Assembly (NCBI GenBank): GCA_964353255.1
Contig: CAYGVJ010000053.1
Location: forward strand, 1 to 34,328
Direction: 5' to 3'
DNA length: 34,328 nucleotides
From: VFZS01 sp964353255
GTDB taxonomy: Bacteria > Acidobacteriota > Terriglobia > Bryobacterales > Bryobacteraceae
Shown: positions 1 to 5,962 of the stretch, in pieces
How the letters are laid out: every line of letters starts with the position of its first letter
Numbering within the stretch: the stretch's first letter is position 1
Position numbers and translations under genes: made by a program
The notes under the pieces: generated by a model
Database searches by the model: none
What the model was told of the DNA's origin: nothing
Seen by the model: only the letters and a program-made list of their open reading frames with translations

Positions 1-56
1 ACAGGCTGGGCAAGACCCGCTCGAACCTCGACTTCCTGTCCGCCATGAGCGGGTAG
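1..56 (+). CDS. 3' end of a gene paralogous or identical to the 2681-3517 membrane protein (partial)
   Basis: Only the last 17 or so codons are inside the window, ending at TAG 54-56. Bases 1-58 match 3462-3519 exactly, so the encoded tail (ending LSAMSG) is the same as the C-terminus of the two-TM carboxypeptidase-like protein at 2681-3517. The match ends two bases after the stop. This may be a tandem copy of that gene, or an assembly overlap if the window starts at a contig edge. Function cannot be assigned from this fragment alone. Confidence 0.6.
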   Translation, partial: RLGKTRSNLDFLSAMSG

Positions 57-58
57 GG
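1..58 (+). repeat. 58-bp exact direct repeat, copy 1 (partner 3462-3519)
   Basis: Bases 1-58 are identical to 3462-3519; the sequences diverge at base 59 (G here, C at 3520). The repeat covers the 3' end of a coding sequence including its stop codon. It may continue to the left of the window. Confidence 0.9.
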
Positions 59-62
59 GGGC

Positions 63-617
63 TCAGCGCCCGGCGGGGTGCAAGGAGAGCTGCGCGGCAG
101 AACTGTTCGCAGCGGTCGCCAGCCGTCTCTGAACGCGCTCCACAGCGCCCTGATCGCAGCGAGCCAGGAGCGTGGCCAGGTCTTGTTCGTCGGACAGCTT
201 GTGAAACGTCTTGGCTGGCGCAAAATAGACCAGGGTCTTCTTGCCGGCACCGATCAGATTGAAGATGTTGTTCAGCGTGCCCATGCTCCGGCCATCCCAC
301 AACATGACACCGCACTGCGCCTCTTCGGCCATGGCGCGATCCTTGGTGGCGTAGTAGGCGAAGTCCTTCCTCTGCGCCGCGGTACGGATGATGCGGGCCG
401 GCCACCCGCCGAGATTGTTTCTGCATGCGTCCATACAGAAGACGACGACACTGTGGTAACCGGCAGCGGCAAGGTGTTGCTGAACTGCCCTGTCCGCGCC
501 GTTCGCGTCGCCAATAAAGACGGTGCAGTTGCGCTTCATCAGGTCGTCCAGTTTGGCGCGGATCAAAGGATTCAGCCGCGAAACGGCCCTCGATCCCCCG
601 ATGAATACGGTCGTCAT
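63..617 (-). CDS. SLOG-superfamily (YspA/DprA-like) nucleotide-binding protein
   Basis: This 184-residue protein looks like a SLOG (SMF/DprA-LOG) Rossmann-type protein. Seen: a first strand ending in a GGSR motif (residues 7-10), GDANGADRA at 36-44 (compare the GGAxGxD signature of YspA/DUF2493-like SLOG proteins), and WDGRSMGT near 107-114 at the end of a later strand. SLOG domains bind nucleotides or nucleotide-derived ligands; some hydrolyse them, others act as sensors in conflict systems. Its ATG overlaps the stop of the upstream phosphoribosyltransferase by 4 bases (ATGA, 614-617), so the two are probably translationally coupled. No membrane segment or signal peptide is seen. The exact ligand is unknown; the family call is good, the role is inference. 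Confidence 0.75.
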   Translation of the reverse strand: MTTVFIGGSRAVSRLNPLIRAKLDDLMKRNCTVFIGDANGADRAVQQHLAAAGYHSVVVFCMDACRNNLGGWPARIIRTAAQRKDFAYYATKDRAMAEEAQCGVMLWDGRSMGTLNNIFNLIGAGKKTLVYFAPAKTFHKLSDEQDLATLLARCDQGAVERVQRRLATAANSSAAQLSLHPAGR

Positions 618-1210
618 ACCGTTCTCCGCGTCCAGGTCAAGGTGAGCAAGTAGACGGCCGAGGCGGTGCCTTCGGTCTGAAGTAGGCGGGTGATGGCGCT
701 GGCCGTGGCACCCGAGCGGTACAGGTCATCGAACAGCAACAGGCGGCGACCGTTCGCCCGGTCCCGATCCACAAGGAAGGCGCCTTTCAGGAGTTCTGTG
801 CGCCGCTTCAGGTCGAAGACGTTCTTAAGCTGAGGAGTGCTCTTGGTCTTGGTGATGCAGGTGTCACAGAGGGGAATCCCGGCGCTCGCGCAGACCGCCT
901 TGGCGATTTCCAGAACCGGTTGGCGTTTCCTGGCGATGTTCGAGGGCGGGACCGGAACGAGCGCCTCTACAGAGGGTCTCCAGCTCTGGAGGTATGCGAT
1001 CACCGTATCGGCGATCTCCTGGACGGCATCGGGATCGCCACGGTATTTCAACCGATACAGGAGCTCTCCCAGGGGTGAACGTGTGGTGTCGAACACGGCG
1101 CGGCCATAGGCATCGTGGCCTACAAGAACGCTCGCGGTGGTGTGAACATCCAGGGCGTAGCCATCGACCCACGGTCCTCTGAGTTTCCTCGGTCTGATCG
1201 GAACGCCCAT
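614..1210 (-). CDS. ComF-like phosphoribosyltransferase
   Basis: This 198-residue protein carries a type I PRTase signature: the PRPP-binding loop LLLFDDLYRSGATA at residues 157-170. Further ComF-like elements are LGELLYRLKYRGD near 48-60 and a VPVPPS segment followed by basic residues near 85-96. Type I PRTases transfer or release phosphoribose between PRPP and a base. It is the first gene of a leftward two-gene operon, overlapping the SLOG gene by 4 bases. The N-terminal zinc-binding cysteines typical of competence ComF are not seen, and no other competence genes are nearby, so a DNA-uptake role is not supported. With the SLOG partner it more likely makes or processes a ribosylated nucleotide; that is inference. 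Confidence 0.78.
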   Translation of the reverse strand: MGVPIRPRKLRGPWVDGYALDVHTTASVLVGHDAYGRAVFDTTRSPLGELLYRLKYRGDPDAVQEIADTVIAYLQSWRPSVEALVPVPPSNIARKRQPVLEIAKAVCASAGIPLCDTCITKTKSTPQLKNVFDLKRRTELLKGAFLVDRDRANGRRLLLFDDLYRSGATASAITRLLQTEGTASAVYLLTLTWTRRTV

Positions 1211-1263
1211 CGGTCACCAATACCAGTCTAGCCGGGTCGGTGGGTGCCTGTCGCCGTGGGAAA

Positions 1264-1331
1264 GCCGGGAACAGGTGCGCGTGTGCCCGCTGGTATGGGC
1301 AGGTTCCCGGCATCAAGGCAGCGGCGGGCAC
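1264..1331. promoter_or_regulatory. Two interlaced inverted repeats (pseudoknot-like) between divergent genes
   Basis: Within the 188-bp gap between the divergent PRTase (starts 1210) and TPR gene (starts 1399), GCCGGGAAC at 1264-1272 pairs with GTTCCCGGC at 1303-1311, and GTGCCCGC at 1283-1290 pairs with GCGGGCAC at 1324-1331. The arms alternate (1, 2, 1', 2'), which as RNA gives an H-type pseudoknot topology and as DNA gives two overlapping dyads. It could be a structured leader, an operator pair, or a remnant palindromic element. The pairings are seen; the function is unknown. Confidence 0.4.
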
Positions 1332-1398
1332 TTCCGGGGGCGGGGTGCGTGGTACTGCTCCGCTGAGCGCAGCCTGAAGCCACGGAAGGGCGTATCAT

Positions 1399-2664
1399 AT
1401 GCCTCAGGACGCGGCGGCGGGAAGTGTGACGGGACTTAGTTGGTGCATCTGCCGGGTTGCATGGCTGCTGGCGATCTTTTTCGCCATCCCGGCCCTAGCC
1501 GAGCAGGGCGTGCTGGTGGTGCATGTGCAGAGCGCGCAGGGGAACCCGCTACCGGGGGTCGTGCTGGCGACCAAGGGGGACGGATCAACGGGTCCGGCGA
1601 CGGATGTCGCGGGCAAGACCCGTATCCGGCTGGCGCCGGTCACGCCGGTCGGGAGCCGGGTCACACTGCAAATCGTCAGAGCGCCAAAGGACTACGTGTT
1701 TATCTCCCCCTGGGATGCCGCCGCTAACGTGCCTGCCTTCGAGAACGAAGCGGAGAATTACGTGCCGGTGGTGCTCGCCGAGCGCGGGGACCGGATGATG
1801 CTGGAAAACGGCAGCGCCCTGGTGGCCTTGGCGGCGCAAATCAACCAGGCGAACGCGCCGAGAGCGGTGGGGGAGCAGGCCTCCGAGCAGCAGCGAAAGG
1901 AAGCCCTGGCAGAAGTTGCGAGATCGTTCGGCTTGGCGCCGGAAGAAGTGGACAAGGCGATCCGGGCGTGGGGTCAGCAGACCGAGGACCCGTACGAGAA
2001 GGGGCTGGCGGCGTTGTATGAGAAGCACTACCCGGAAGCGTCAAACCTGCTCGCGAGGTCGTTGGCTCAACGTAAGCCAGCGGCGGACAAGGCGGTGCGG
2101 GAGGCGGGAGATGCGGCGTCTTTCCTGGGGCAGGCGCTGTACGAGCAGGGAAGGTACCGAGAATCCGTTGAGGCGTACGGGCAGGCGCTGGCGTACAGGC
2201 CCGAGGATGCAATGGTGATGAACAACCTCGGCGTGAGCCTGTATGAAGCGGGTGACTACTCTGCGGCGGAGCCGCTGTACCGCGACGCCCTAGCGATTAA
2301 CCAGAAGGTACTGGGGCCTGAGCACCCTCGGGTTGCCACAGACTTGAACAATCTGGCGGGGTTGCTGGAAGCCAAAGGCGACTATGCAGGGGCCGAGCCG
2401 CTGTACCGGCGGGCCCTGGCCATCCGAGAGAAAGCACTCGGCTCAGAGCATCCCGAGGTGGCGCAGAGTTTGAACAATCTGGCGGAGTTGCTGCAAGACA
2501 AGGCCGACTACGCGGGGGCCGAGCGGCTGTACCGCCGCGCACTTGCCATCTGTGTGAAGAAGCTGGGAGAGGATCATCCAACTACGCGGACCGTGCGGGG
2601 CAACCTGGAGGATCTCGAGCGAGCACTGGGGAAAGAGGGAGCGCGTCAGAAGGACAATCGCTGA
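1399..2664 (+). CDS. Secreted TPR-repeat protein with N-terminal carboxypeptidase-like domain
   Basis: The 421-residue product has a signal peptide (hydrophobic core near residues 20-32, likely cleavage after ALA at 34). A beta-sandwich resembling the carboxypeptidase regulatory-like fold follows (about 37-125), then an acidic/polar linker. From about 195 onward come tetratricopeptide repeats; the last three are 42-residue kinesin-light-chain-type units (GDYAGAEPLYRRALAI type with xxEHP turns). The DNA of these units is itself a direct repeat of 126-bp period (about 2300-2560). The start at 1399 has GGAAGG about 9 bases upstream. The next gene starts 16 bases after the stop, so they are probably co-transcribed. 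TPRs imply protein binding on the outer side of the inner membrane; the partner is unknown. Confidence 0.8.
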   Translation: MPQDAAAGSVTGLSWCICRVAWLLAIFFAIPALAEQGVLVVHVQSAQGNPLPGVVLATKGDGSTGPATDVAGKTRIRLAPVTPVGSRVTLQIVRAPKDYVFISPWDAAANVPAFENEAENYVPVVLAERGDRMMLENGSALVALAAQINQANAPRAVGEQASEQQRKEALAEVARSFGLAPEEVDKAIRAWGQQTEDPYEKGLAALYEKHYPEASNLLARSLAQRKPAADKAVREAGDAASFLGQALYEQGRYRESVEAYGQALAYRPEDAMVMNNLGVSLYEAGDYSAAEPLYRDALAINQKVLGPEHPRVATDLNNLAGLLEAKGDYAGAEPLYRRALAIREKALGSEHPEVAQSLNNLAELLQDKADYAGAERLYRRALAICVKKLGEDHPTTRTVRGNLEDLERALGKEGARQKDNR

Positions 2665-2680
2665 AGCCGGAGCGAAACAC

Positions 2681-3517
2681 ATGGAGAAGATATTCGAGAT
2701 CGCGGCGGGGATCGGCAGGCCATGGAGCCTGGCGGCGTTCGGGATTGCCGCGGTCTGTCTGGTGGCGATGATCCTGTGCAAGTGGAAAGGGCGGAAAGTG
2801 CAGCCCATCTGGTGGGGCGTGATCGTCGCGGTGGTGCTCCTGGGGCTAGTGCCGATCGTGGCGCCGCTGATTATGGGCGAACGGGCGATCTACCGCGTGA
2901 GGGTCACGGTGCTGGGGCCCAACCGGATGCCGGTGGAGGACGCCCGGGTATGGTCGTCGATGGGCGGCGAAGCCAAGAAAGTAGCAGGCGGCTGGCAGTT
3001 CGACATTCCGGCAGCGACGATACCCGCGGATGGAAAGCTGACCATTTACGCCAGCGTAGCCAACGCCTTCTTGTCGGGTAGTCAGGAACTCGAGCTCGGC
3101 CGGGACTTGAACCCGACAGTGACAGTACAGCTCCGCAAAGAGACCCAGGCGCAGGTCCGCGGCATCGTGGCCGATGAATCGGGCAAGGGAATCGCCGGGG
3201 CGTTGGTGAGTGTAACGGGATACGAAAAGGAAGCGGTCAAGACGACGGAAGGCGGCAACTTCACGCTACCTGCCCACGCCGCCGATGGCCAGCAGGTGCT
3301 GCTGCACGCAGAAAAGGAGGGATACCAGGCGGTGAACCAGTGGCATCCGGCAGGAGATTTCCCGGCGACGATCACCCTGAAGCGGAAGGAGATGGATTCC
3401 TCAGGCGGTGTCAAGGTGCTCTCGGCGCTGCCCTCGGTGGAGTGCATGGAGCTGCTGCTGGACAGGCTGGGCAAGACCCGCTCGAACCTCGACTTCCTGT
3501 CCGCCATGAGCGGGTAG
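2681..3517 (+). CDS. Two-TM membrane protein with carboxypeptidase regulatory-like domain
   Basis: This 278-residue protein has two hydrophobic segments (about residues 15-32 and 42-64) separated by a short basic loop, followed by a soluble region with two beta-rich parts. The second (about 135-235, RGIVADESGKGIAGALVSV and the following residues) looks like a carboxypeptidase regulatory-like (CarboxypepD_reg) domain. It lies 16 bp behind the TPR gene, whose own N-terminus has a similar domain, suggesting an envelope complex. The last 17 or so codons, with the stop, are repeated exactly at the left edge of the window. No catalytic motif is visible and no function is recognised beyond the fold. 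Confidence 0.72.
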   Translation: MEKIFEIAAGIGRPWSLAAFGIAAVCLVAMILCKWKGRKVQPIWWGVIVAVVLLGLVPIVAPLIMGERAIYRVRVTVLGPNRMPVEDARVWSSMGGEAKKVAGGWQFDIPAATIPADGKLTIYASVANAFLSGSQELELGRDLNPTVTVQLRKETQAQVRGIVADESGKGIAGALVSVTGYEKEAVKTTEGGNFTLPAHAADGQQVLLHAEKEGYQAVNQWHPAGDFPATITLKRKEMDSSGGVKVLSALPSVECMELLLDRLGKTRSNLDFLSAMSG

Positions 3518-3519
3518 GG
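3462..3519 (+). repeat. 58-bp exact direct repeat, copy 2 (partner 1-58)
   Basis: This is identical to bases 1-58 and covers the 3' end and stop of the 2681-3517 gene. Its last part resembles the end of the broken nucleotidyltransferase at 3996-4008, with which it shares TGAGCGGGTAGGG exactly. Confidence 0.9.
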
Positions 3520-3559
3520 CAGCACTCTGCGGGCGTTCGCACCATGCTTTGTTGAAGTC

Positions 3560-3772
3560 ATGGACGATGCCGTCCGGGTGAGCACCTTGGAAGAGCTGGA
3601 GGCAGCCCATGCCCCGCTCGCGTACTGGCTGAGTCGCCCGCCGCCCGAGCGCATCGCCGAGGTGGAGCGGCTGCGGCGCGAATTCGTCGGGCGCCTGCGA
3701 GGGACCTGTCCCAGTGGAGCTTCAGAAGGACTTCGAGGATCTCTGCGTCTCGTTGAACGGGCGGAACGTTGA
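3560..3772 (+). CDS. Small protein upstream of a nucleotidyltransferase (possible antitoxin-like partner)
   Basis: A 70-residue ORF with the pattern VSTLEELEAAHAPLAYWLS then PPPERIAEVERLRREFVG. This resembles small proteins commonly encoded just upstream of, and overlapping, DUF6036-type nucleotidyltransferases. It overlaps the start of the nucleotidyltransferase (GTG 3714) by 59 bases. The last 25 or so residues (from LRGTCPSG) look less natural than the rest and lie over a GGGACcTGTCCC dyad, so the 3' end may be altered. A role as antidote in a toxin-antitoxin-like pair is inference. Since the partner gene is broken, the locus is probably non-functional. Confidence 0.5.
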   Translation: MDDAVRVSTLEELEAAHAPLAYWLSRPPPERIAEVERLRREFVGRLRGTCPSGASEGLRGSLRLVERAER

Positions 3773-4006
3773 GTACGTCATAGTCGGCGGTTACGCCCTG
3801 GCCTTCCACGGAGCCCCCCGTTTCACCGGCGATCTAGAGTCCTGTCCCGCAAGTTCCTGGACAATAGCAGCCTGCGTGGCCGACAGGCTGAAGGCCTGTC
3901 CCACGATTTCCCATTGCAAAGCTGTTCGCGGGACAGGACACCAGACATCTTCATCCGGCCGACCGAGGACAGCGTGAACAAGTTGCTGGCGGCCCTGAGC
4001 GGGTAG
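3714..4006 (+). pseudogene. Nucleotidyltransferase (DUF6036-like) broken by an inserted element
   Basis: Starting at GTG 3714, the frame reads VELQKDFEDLCVSL then YVIVGGYALAFHGAPRFTG, the start of minimal nucleotidyltransferases of the AbiEii/DUF6036 type (GG-Y-A pattern). At 3838 the frame is interrupted. Removing 107 bases (3839-3945) rejoins GDL with DIFIRPTEDSVNKLLAALSG and a stop at 4004-4006, restoring the family's DIFIRPT motif. The insert is a 101-bp inverted-repeat element plus a probable short target duplication. Even when repaired, the product is only 61 residues, so the gene also lacks its C-terminal two thirds. It is very likely dead. Confidence 0.75.
3839..3939. mobile_element. 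101-bp MITE/REP-like palindromic insertion
   Basis: Perfect 12-bp terminal inverted repeats GTCCTGTCCCGC (3839-3850) and GCGGGACAGGAC (3928-3939) bound an element that splits a conserved protein motif. Inside is a second hairpin: CGTGG (3875-3879) pairs with CCACG (3901-3905) and GACAGGC (3882-3888) with GCCTGTC (3894-3900), leaving a 5-base loop. CCTGTCCC occurs in both the end and the inner hairpin. The flanks suggest a short target duplication (AGA at 3836-3838 and 3943-3945, or CTAGA/CCAGA with one mismatch). It is too small to encode a transposase, so it would be non-autonomous. Family unknown. Confidence 0.7.
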
Positions 4007-4101
4007 GGCGGCGGTGGATAACTGGCCTGGAATCTGCAAGTTCCGGGCAAAGTGCCGGCTTCGGCGCCCCCTTGGCCTCCCGTATTAAGGCCTCCGGCTA
4101 A

Positions 4102-4150
4102 CCTTAGCTGCGCTAAGATCGTCTTTAAATAACGAGAAGGCAGCTAAGAT
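4102..4150. promoter_or_regulatory. Possible operator/promoter region of the export operon
   Basis: The palindrome CTTAGC-TGC-GCTAAG lies at about 4103-4117. A CAGCTAAG at 4141-4148 forms a second dyad with CTTAGCTG, and GCTAAGAT occurs twice (4112-4119, 4143-4150). An AT-rich stretch (TTTAAATAA, 4124-4132) lies between. This is about 45-90 bp upstream of the first adaptor gene and is the only notably AT-rich spot there. A regulator binding CTTAGC half-sites is a reasonable guess; none is encoded in the window. Confidence 0.35.
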
Positions 4151-4193
4151 TCTAAGAGTGGGGGTGTGAACGGCCCCCGGGAAAAGGGTGCAC

Positions 4194-5939
4194 ATGCAGG
4201 CTCAAGGAATGGGATCTCCGGCCCCGATGTCGGCTCCCGGCGAGCGTCCGCCGCTGCGGGAAGTGACGCCCCGGGAGCCGGGCAGGCGTTCGCGGCGCTG
4301 GCGCTGGGCGCTGCCGGGCGCGGTAGTGGTGATCGCGCTGGGCGTCTATGCCGTGCAGGCCCTGCGGGCTGCCCGGGCGACCCAGGCGGGTGCGGCACAG
4401 TCCGTCCAGGTGCGAACGGCGAAGGTTTTTCTGGGAACGCTGGAGCGCACTGTCCGGCTGACCGGGACGACGTCGGCGCAGAATTTCGCCTCCTTGGTGG
4501 CGCCCCAGTTGCGGGGCACCCGCGGTGGTTTCTCGTCTTCCAGCGTCGCGTCCTCGACCACCATCTCTATACCCAGCACCGCACGGCGAACCTCGGGCTC
4601 CAGCTCCTCGGCGTTCTCATCCTCTTCGTCGTCTTCCACCATTTCCTTGACGAGCGGCAGCGGAGGGTCGAGCAGCTCCGGCGGCAGTATCGGTAGCAGC
4701 CTGGCCGGGTCCTCAGCAGTGAGGTCCTCGACCGGCGGCACCTCGGGCGGAGGTGGTGGTGGCGGCGGCGGTGGCGGCGGGCGCGGCAGCAGTGGCGGGG
4801 GTGGCGGGGGTGGCGGCCCCAGAGGCGACCACAGCTCGGCAGGTATGGGCGGTGGCGGAGGAGGAGCCAGGATCGGCGCCGCAGGTGGCAGCGACTTCTC
4901 GCTGGTGCTCCAAACCCTGGTCAAGCCCGGTTCGTGGGTCAAGAAGGGGGACACGATTGCCGAGTTCGACCGGCAGTACATGCTGACGCGCCTGGATGAC
5001 TTCCGCGCCAACCTCGAGCAGACCGAAGCCAGCATGGGGATCCTGAAGGCCAACCTGGAGGTGGACCGGAAGGCGCACGCGCAGTCCATCTTGGTGGCCA
5101 AGGGCGCGCTGGACAAGGCGCGCCTCGACCTGAAGACCGTGCCGGTAAAAGGGGCGATTGACTCCGAGACGCTGAGACTGGCCGAAGAGGAGGCGGCGGC
5201 CAGCTACAAGCAGTTGCTGAGCGAGGTCCCGCACAAGGAGACCTCGCACGCGGCGCAATGGCGGATAGGTGAGCTGGAGCGCAGCGAGTCCAAGGTCGAG
5301 CTGGCGCGAGCCGAAGCCAACGCCAACACCATGATCGCCCGGGCGCCGATGGAAGGCATGACCGTGATGTCGCAGATCATGCGGGGCGACCAGTTCGCCC
5401 AGATCCAGCAGGGTGATTCGCTGTACCCGGGCCAACTCTATCTGCGGATAGTGGATCCCAACTCGATGATCGTCAACGCCATGGTGAATCAGGCCGACAG
5501 CGAGCAGATCCGGATCGGGGCTAAGGCGCGGGTGCGCTTCGACGCTTACCCGGACCTGGAGTTGCCGGCGCACGTTTACTCGATCGCGGCCATGCCCCGC
5601 AGTGGCGGGTTCCGCGCCGATTACGTGAAAGAAGTCGCGGTGGTTTTGAAGCTGGACAAGGTGGAGCCGCGCGTGATACCGGATCTGTCGGTGAGCGCCG
5701 ACGTGACGCTGACGCGCGAAGAAAACGCGGTGATTGCGCCGCGGGCGGCGGTTTTCGGCGCCCCGGGCGAGAGTTTCGTCTTTGTGAAGACCCCCTCGGG
5801 ATGGGAACAGCAGAATGTGGAGCTGGGGCTGGCCAGCCACTTGGCGGTGGTGGTGCGATCGGGACTAAGCGCCGGTCAGGTGGTGGCGACCGAGTCGCCC
5901 CTCCGGCAGACGCAGAAAGGCGAAGGCGGGACAAGCTAA
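4194..5939 (+). CDS. HlyD-family efflux adaptor (first of three), with long Gly/Ser-rich insert
   Basis: This is a membrane-fusion protein of an ABC-type exporter. A basic N-terminus is followed by one membrane anchor (WALPGAVVVIALGVYAV, about residues 39-55) and the first lipoyl half (about 70-105). A low-complexity Ser- then Gly-rich stretch follows (about 105-235). The second lipoyl-like part (LVKPGSWVKKGDTIAEFD), a coiled-coil hairpin (about 265-375), and a beta-barrel domain (YLRIVDPNSMIVNAMVNQ and onward) complete it. ATG 4194 is preferred to GTG 4188 because AAGGG (4184-4188) sits 5 bases upstream of it. The stop is 23 bases before the next adaptor's start. The Gly/Ser insert is in the position where related acidobacterial proteins also have Gly-rich sequence. 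Confidence 0.85.
   Translation: MQAQGMGSPAPMSAPGERPPLREVTPREPGRRSRRWRWALPGAVVVIALGVYAVQALRAARATQAGAAQSVQVRTAKVFLGTLERTVRLTGTTSAQNFASLVAPQLRGTRGGFSSSSVASSTTISIPSTARRTSGSSSSAFSSSSSSSTISLTSGSGGSSSSGGSIGSSLAGSSAVRSSTGGTSGGGGGGGGGGGGRGSSGGGGGGGGPRGDHSSAGMGGGGGGARIGAAGGSDFSLVLQTLVKPGSWVKKGDTIAEFDRQYMLTRLDDFRANLEQTEASMGILKANLEVDRKAHAQSILVAKGALDKARLDLKTVPVKGAIDSETLRLAEEEAAASYKQLLSEVPHKETSHAAQWRIGELERSESKVELARAEANANTMIARAPMEGMTVMSQIMRGDQFAQIQQGDSLYPGQLYLRIVDPNSMIVNAMVNQADSEQIRIGAKARVRFDAYPDLELPAHVYSIAAMPRSGGFRADYVKEVAVVLKLDKVEPRVIPDLSVSADVTLTREENAVIAPRAAVFGAPGESFVFVKTPSGWEQQNVELGLASHLAVVVRSGLSAGQVVATESPLRQTQKGEGGTS
4520..4880 (+). repeat. Low-complexity Ser/Gly-coding tract
   Basis: About 360 bases encode runs of Ser (TCC/TCG/AGC) and then Gly (GGC/GGT/GGG), including runs of 8-12 glycines. 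The reverse strand is also open through the whole tract and reads poly-Pro and Glu/Asp-rich sequence. Such GGN repeats are prone to length change by slippage. Confidence 0.75.
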
Positions 5940-5962
5940 AGCATGTACCGGCGGAGGAGACT

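Noticed and set aside
614..1210. Calling the PRTase competence gene comF
   Set aside because: The zinc-finger cysteines and competence neighbours are missing and its partner is a SLOG protein.
4346..5116. 256-codon minus-strand ORF (poly-Pro and acidic) as a separate gene
   Set aside because: It is antisense to a well-supported adaptor gene and its openness follows from the GGN/TCN-rich tract; no start signal or known domain. Kept only as a finding.
5801..5962. N-terminal extension of the second adaptor
   Set aside because: It overlaps the end of the first adaptor, and ATG 5963 has a strong ribosome binding site followed by a typical anchor.
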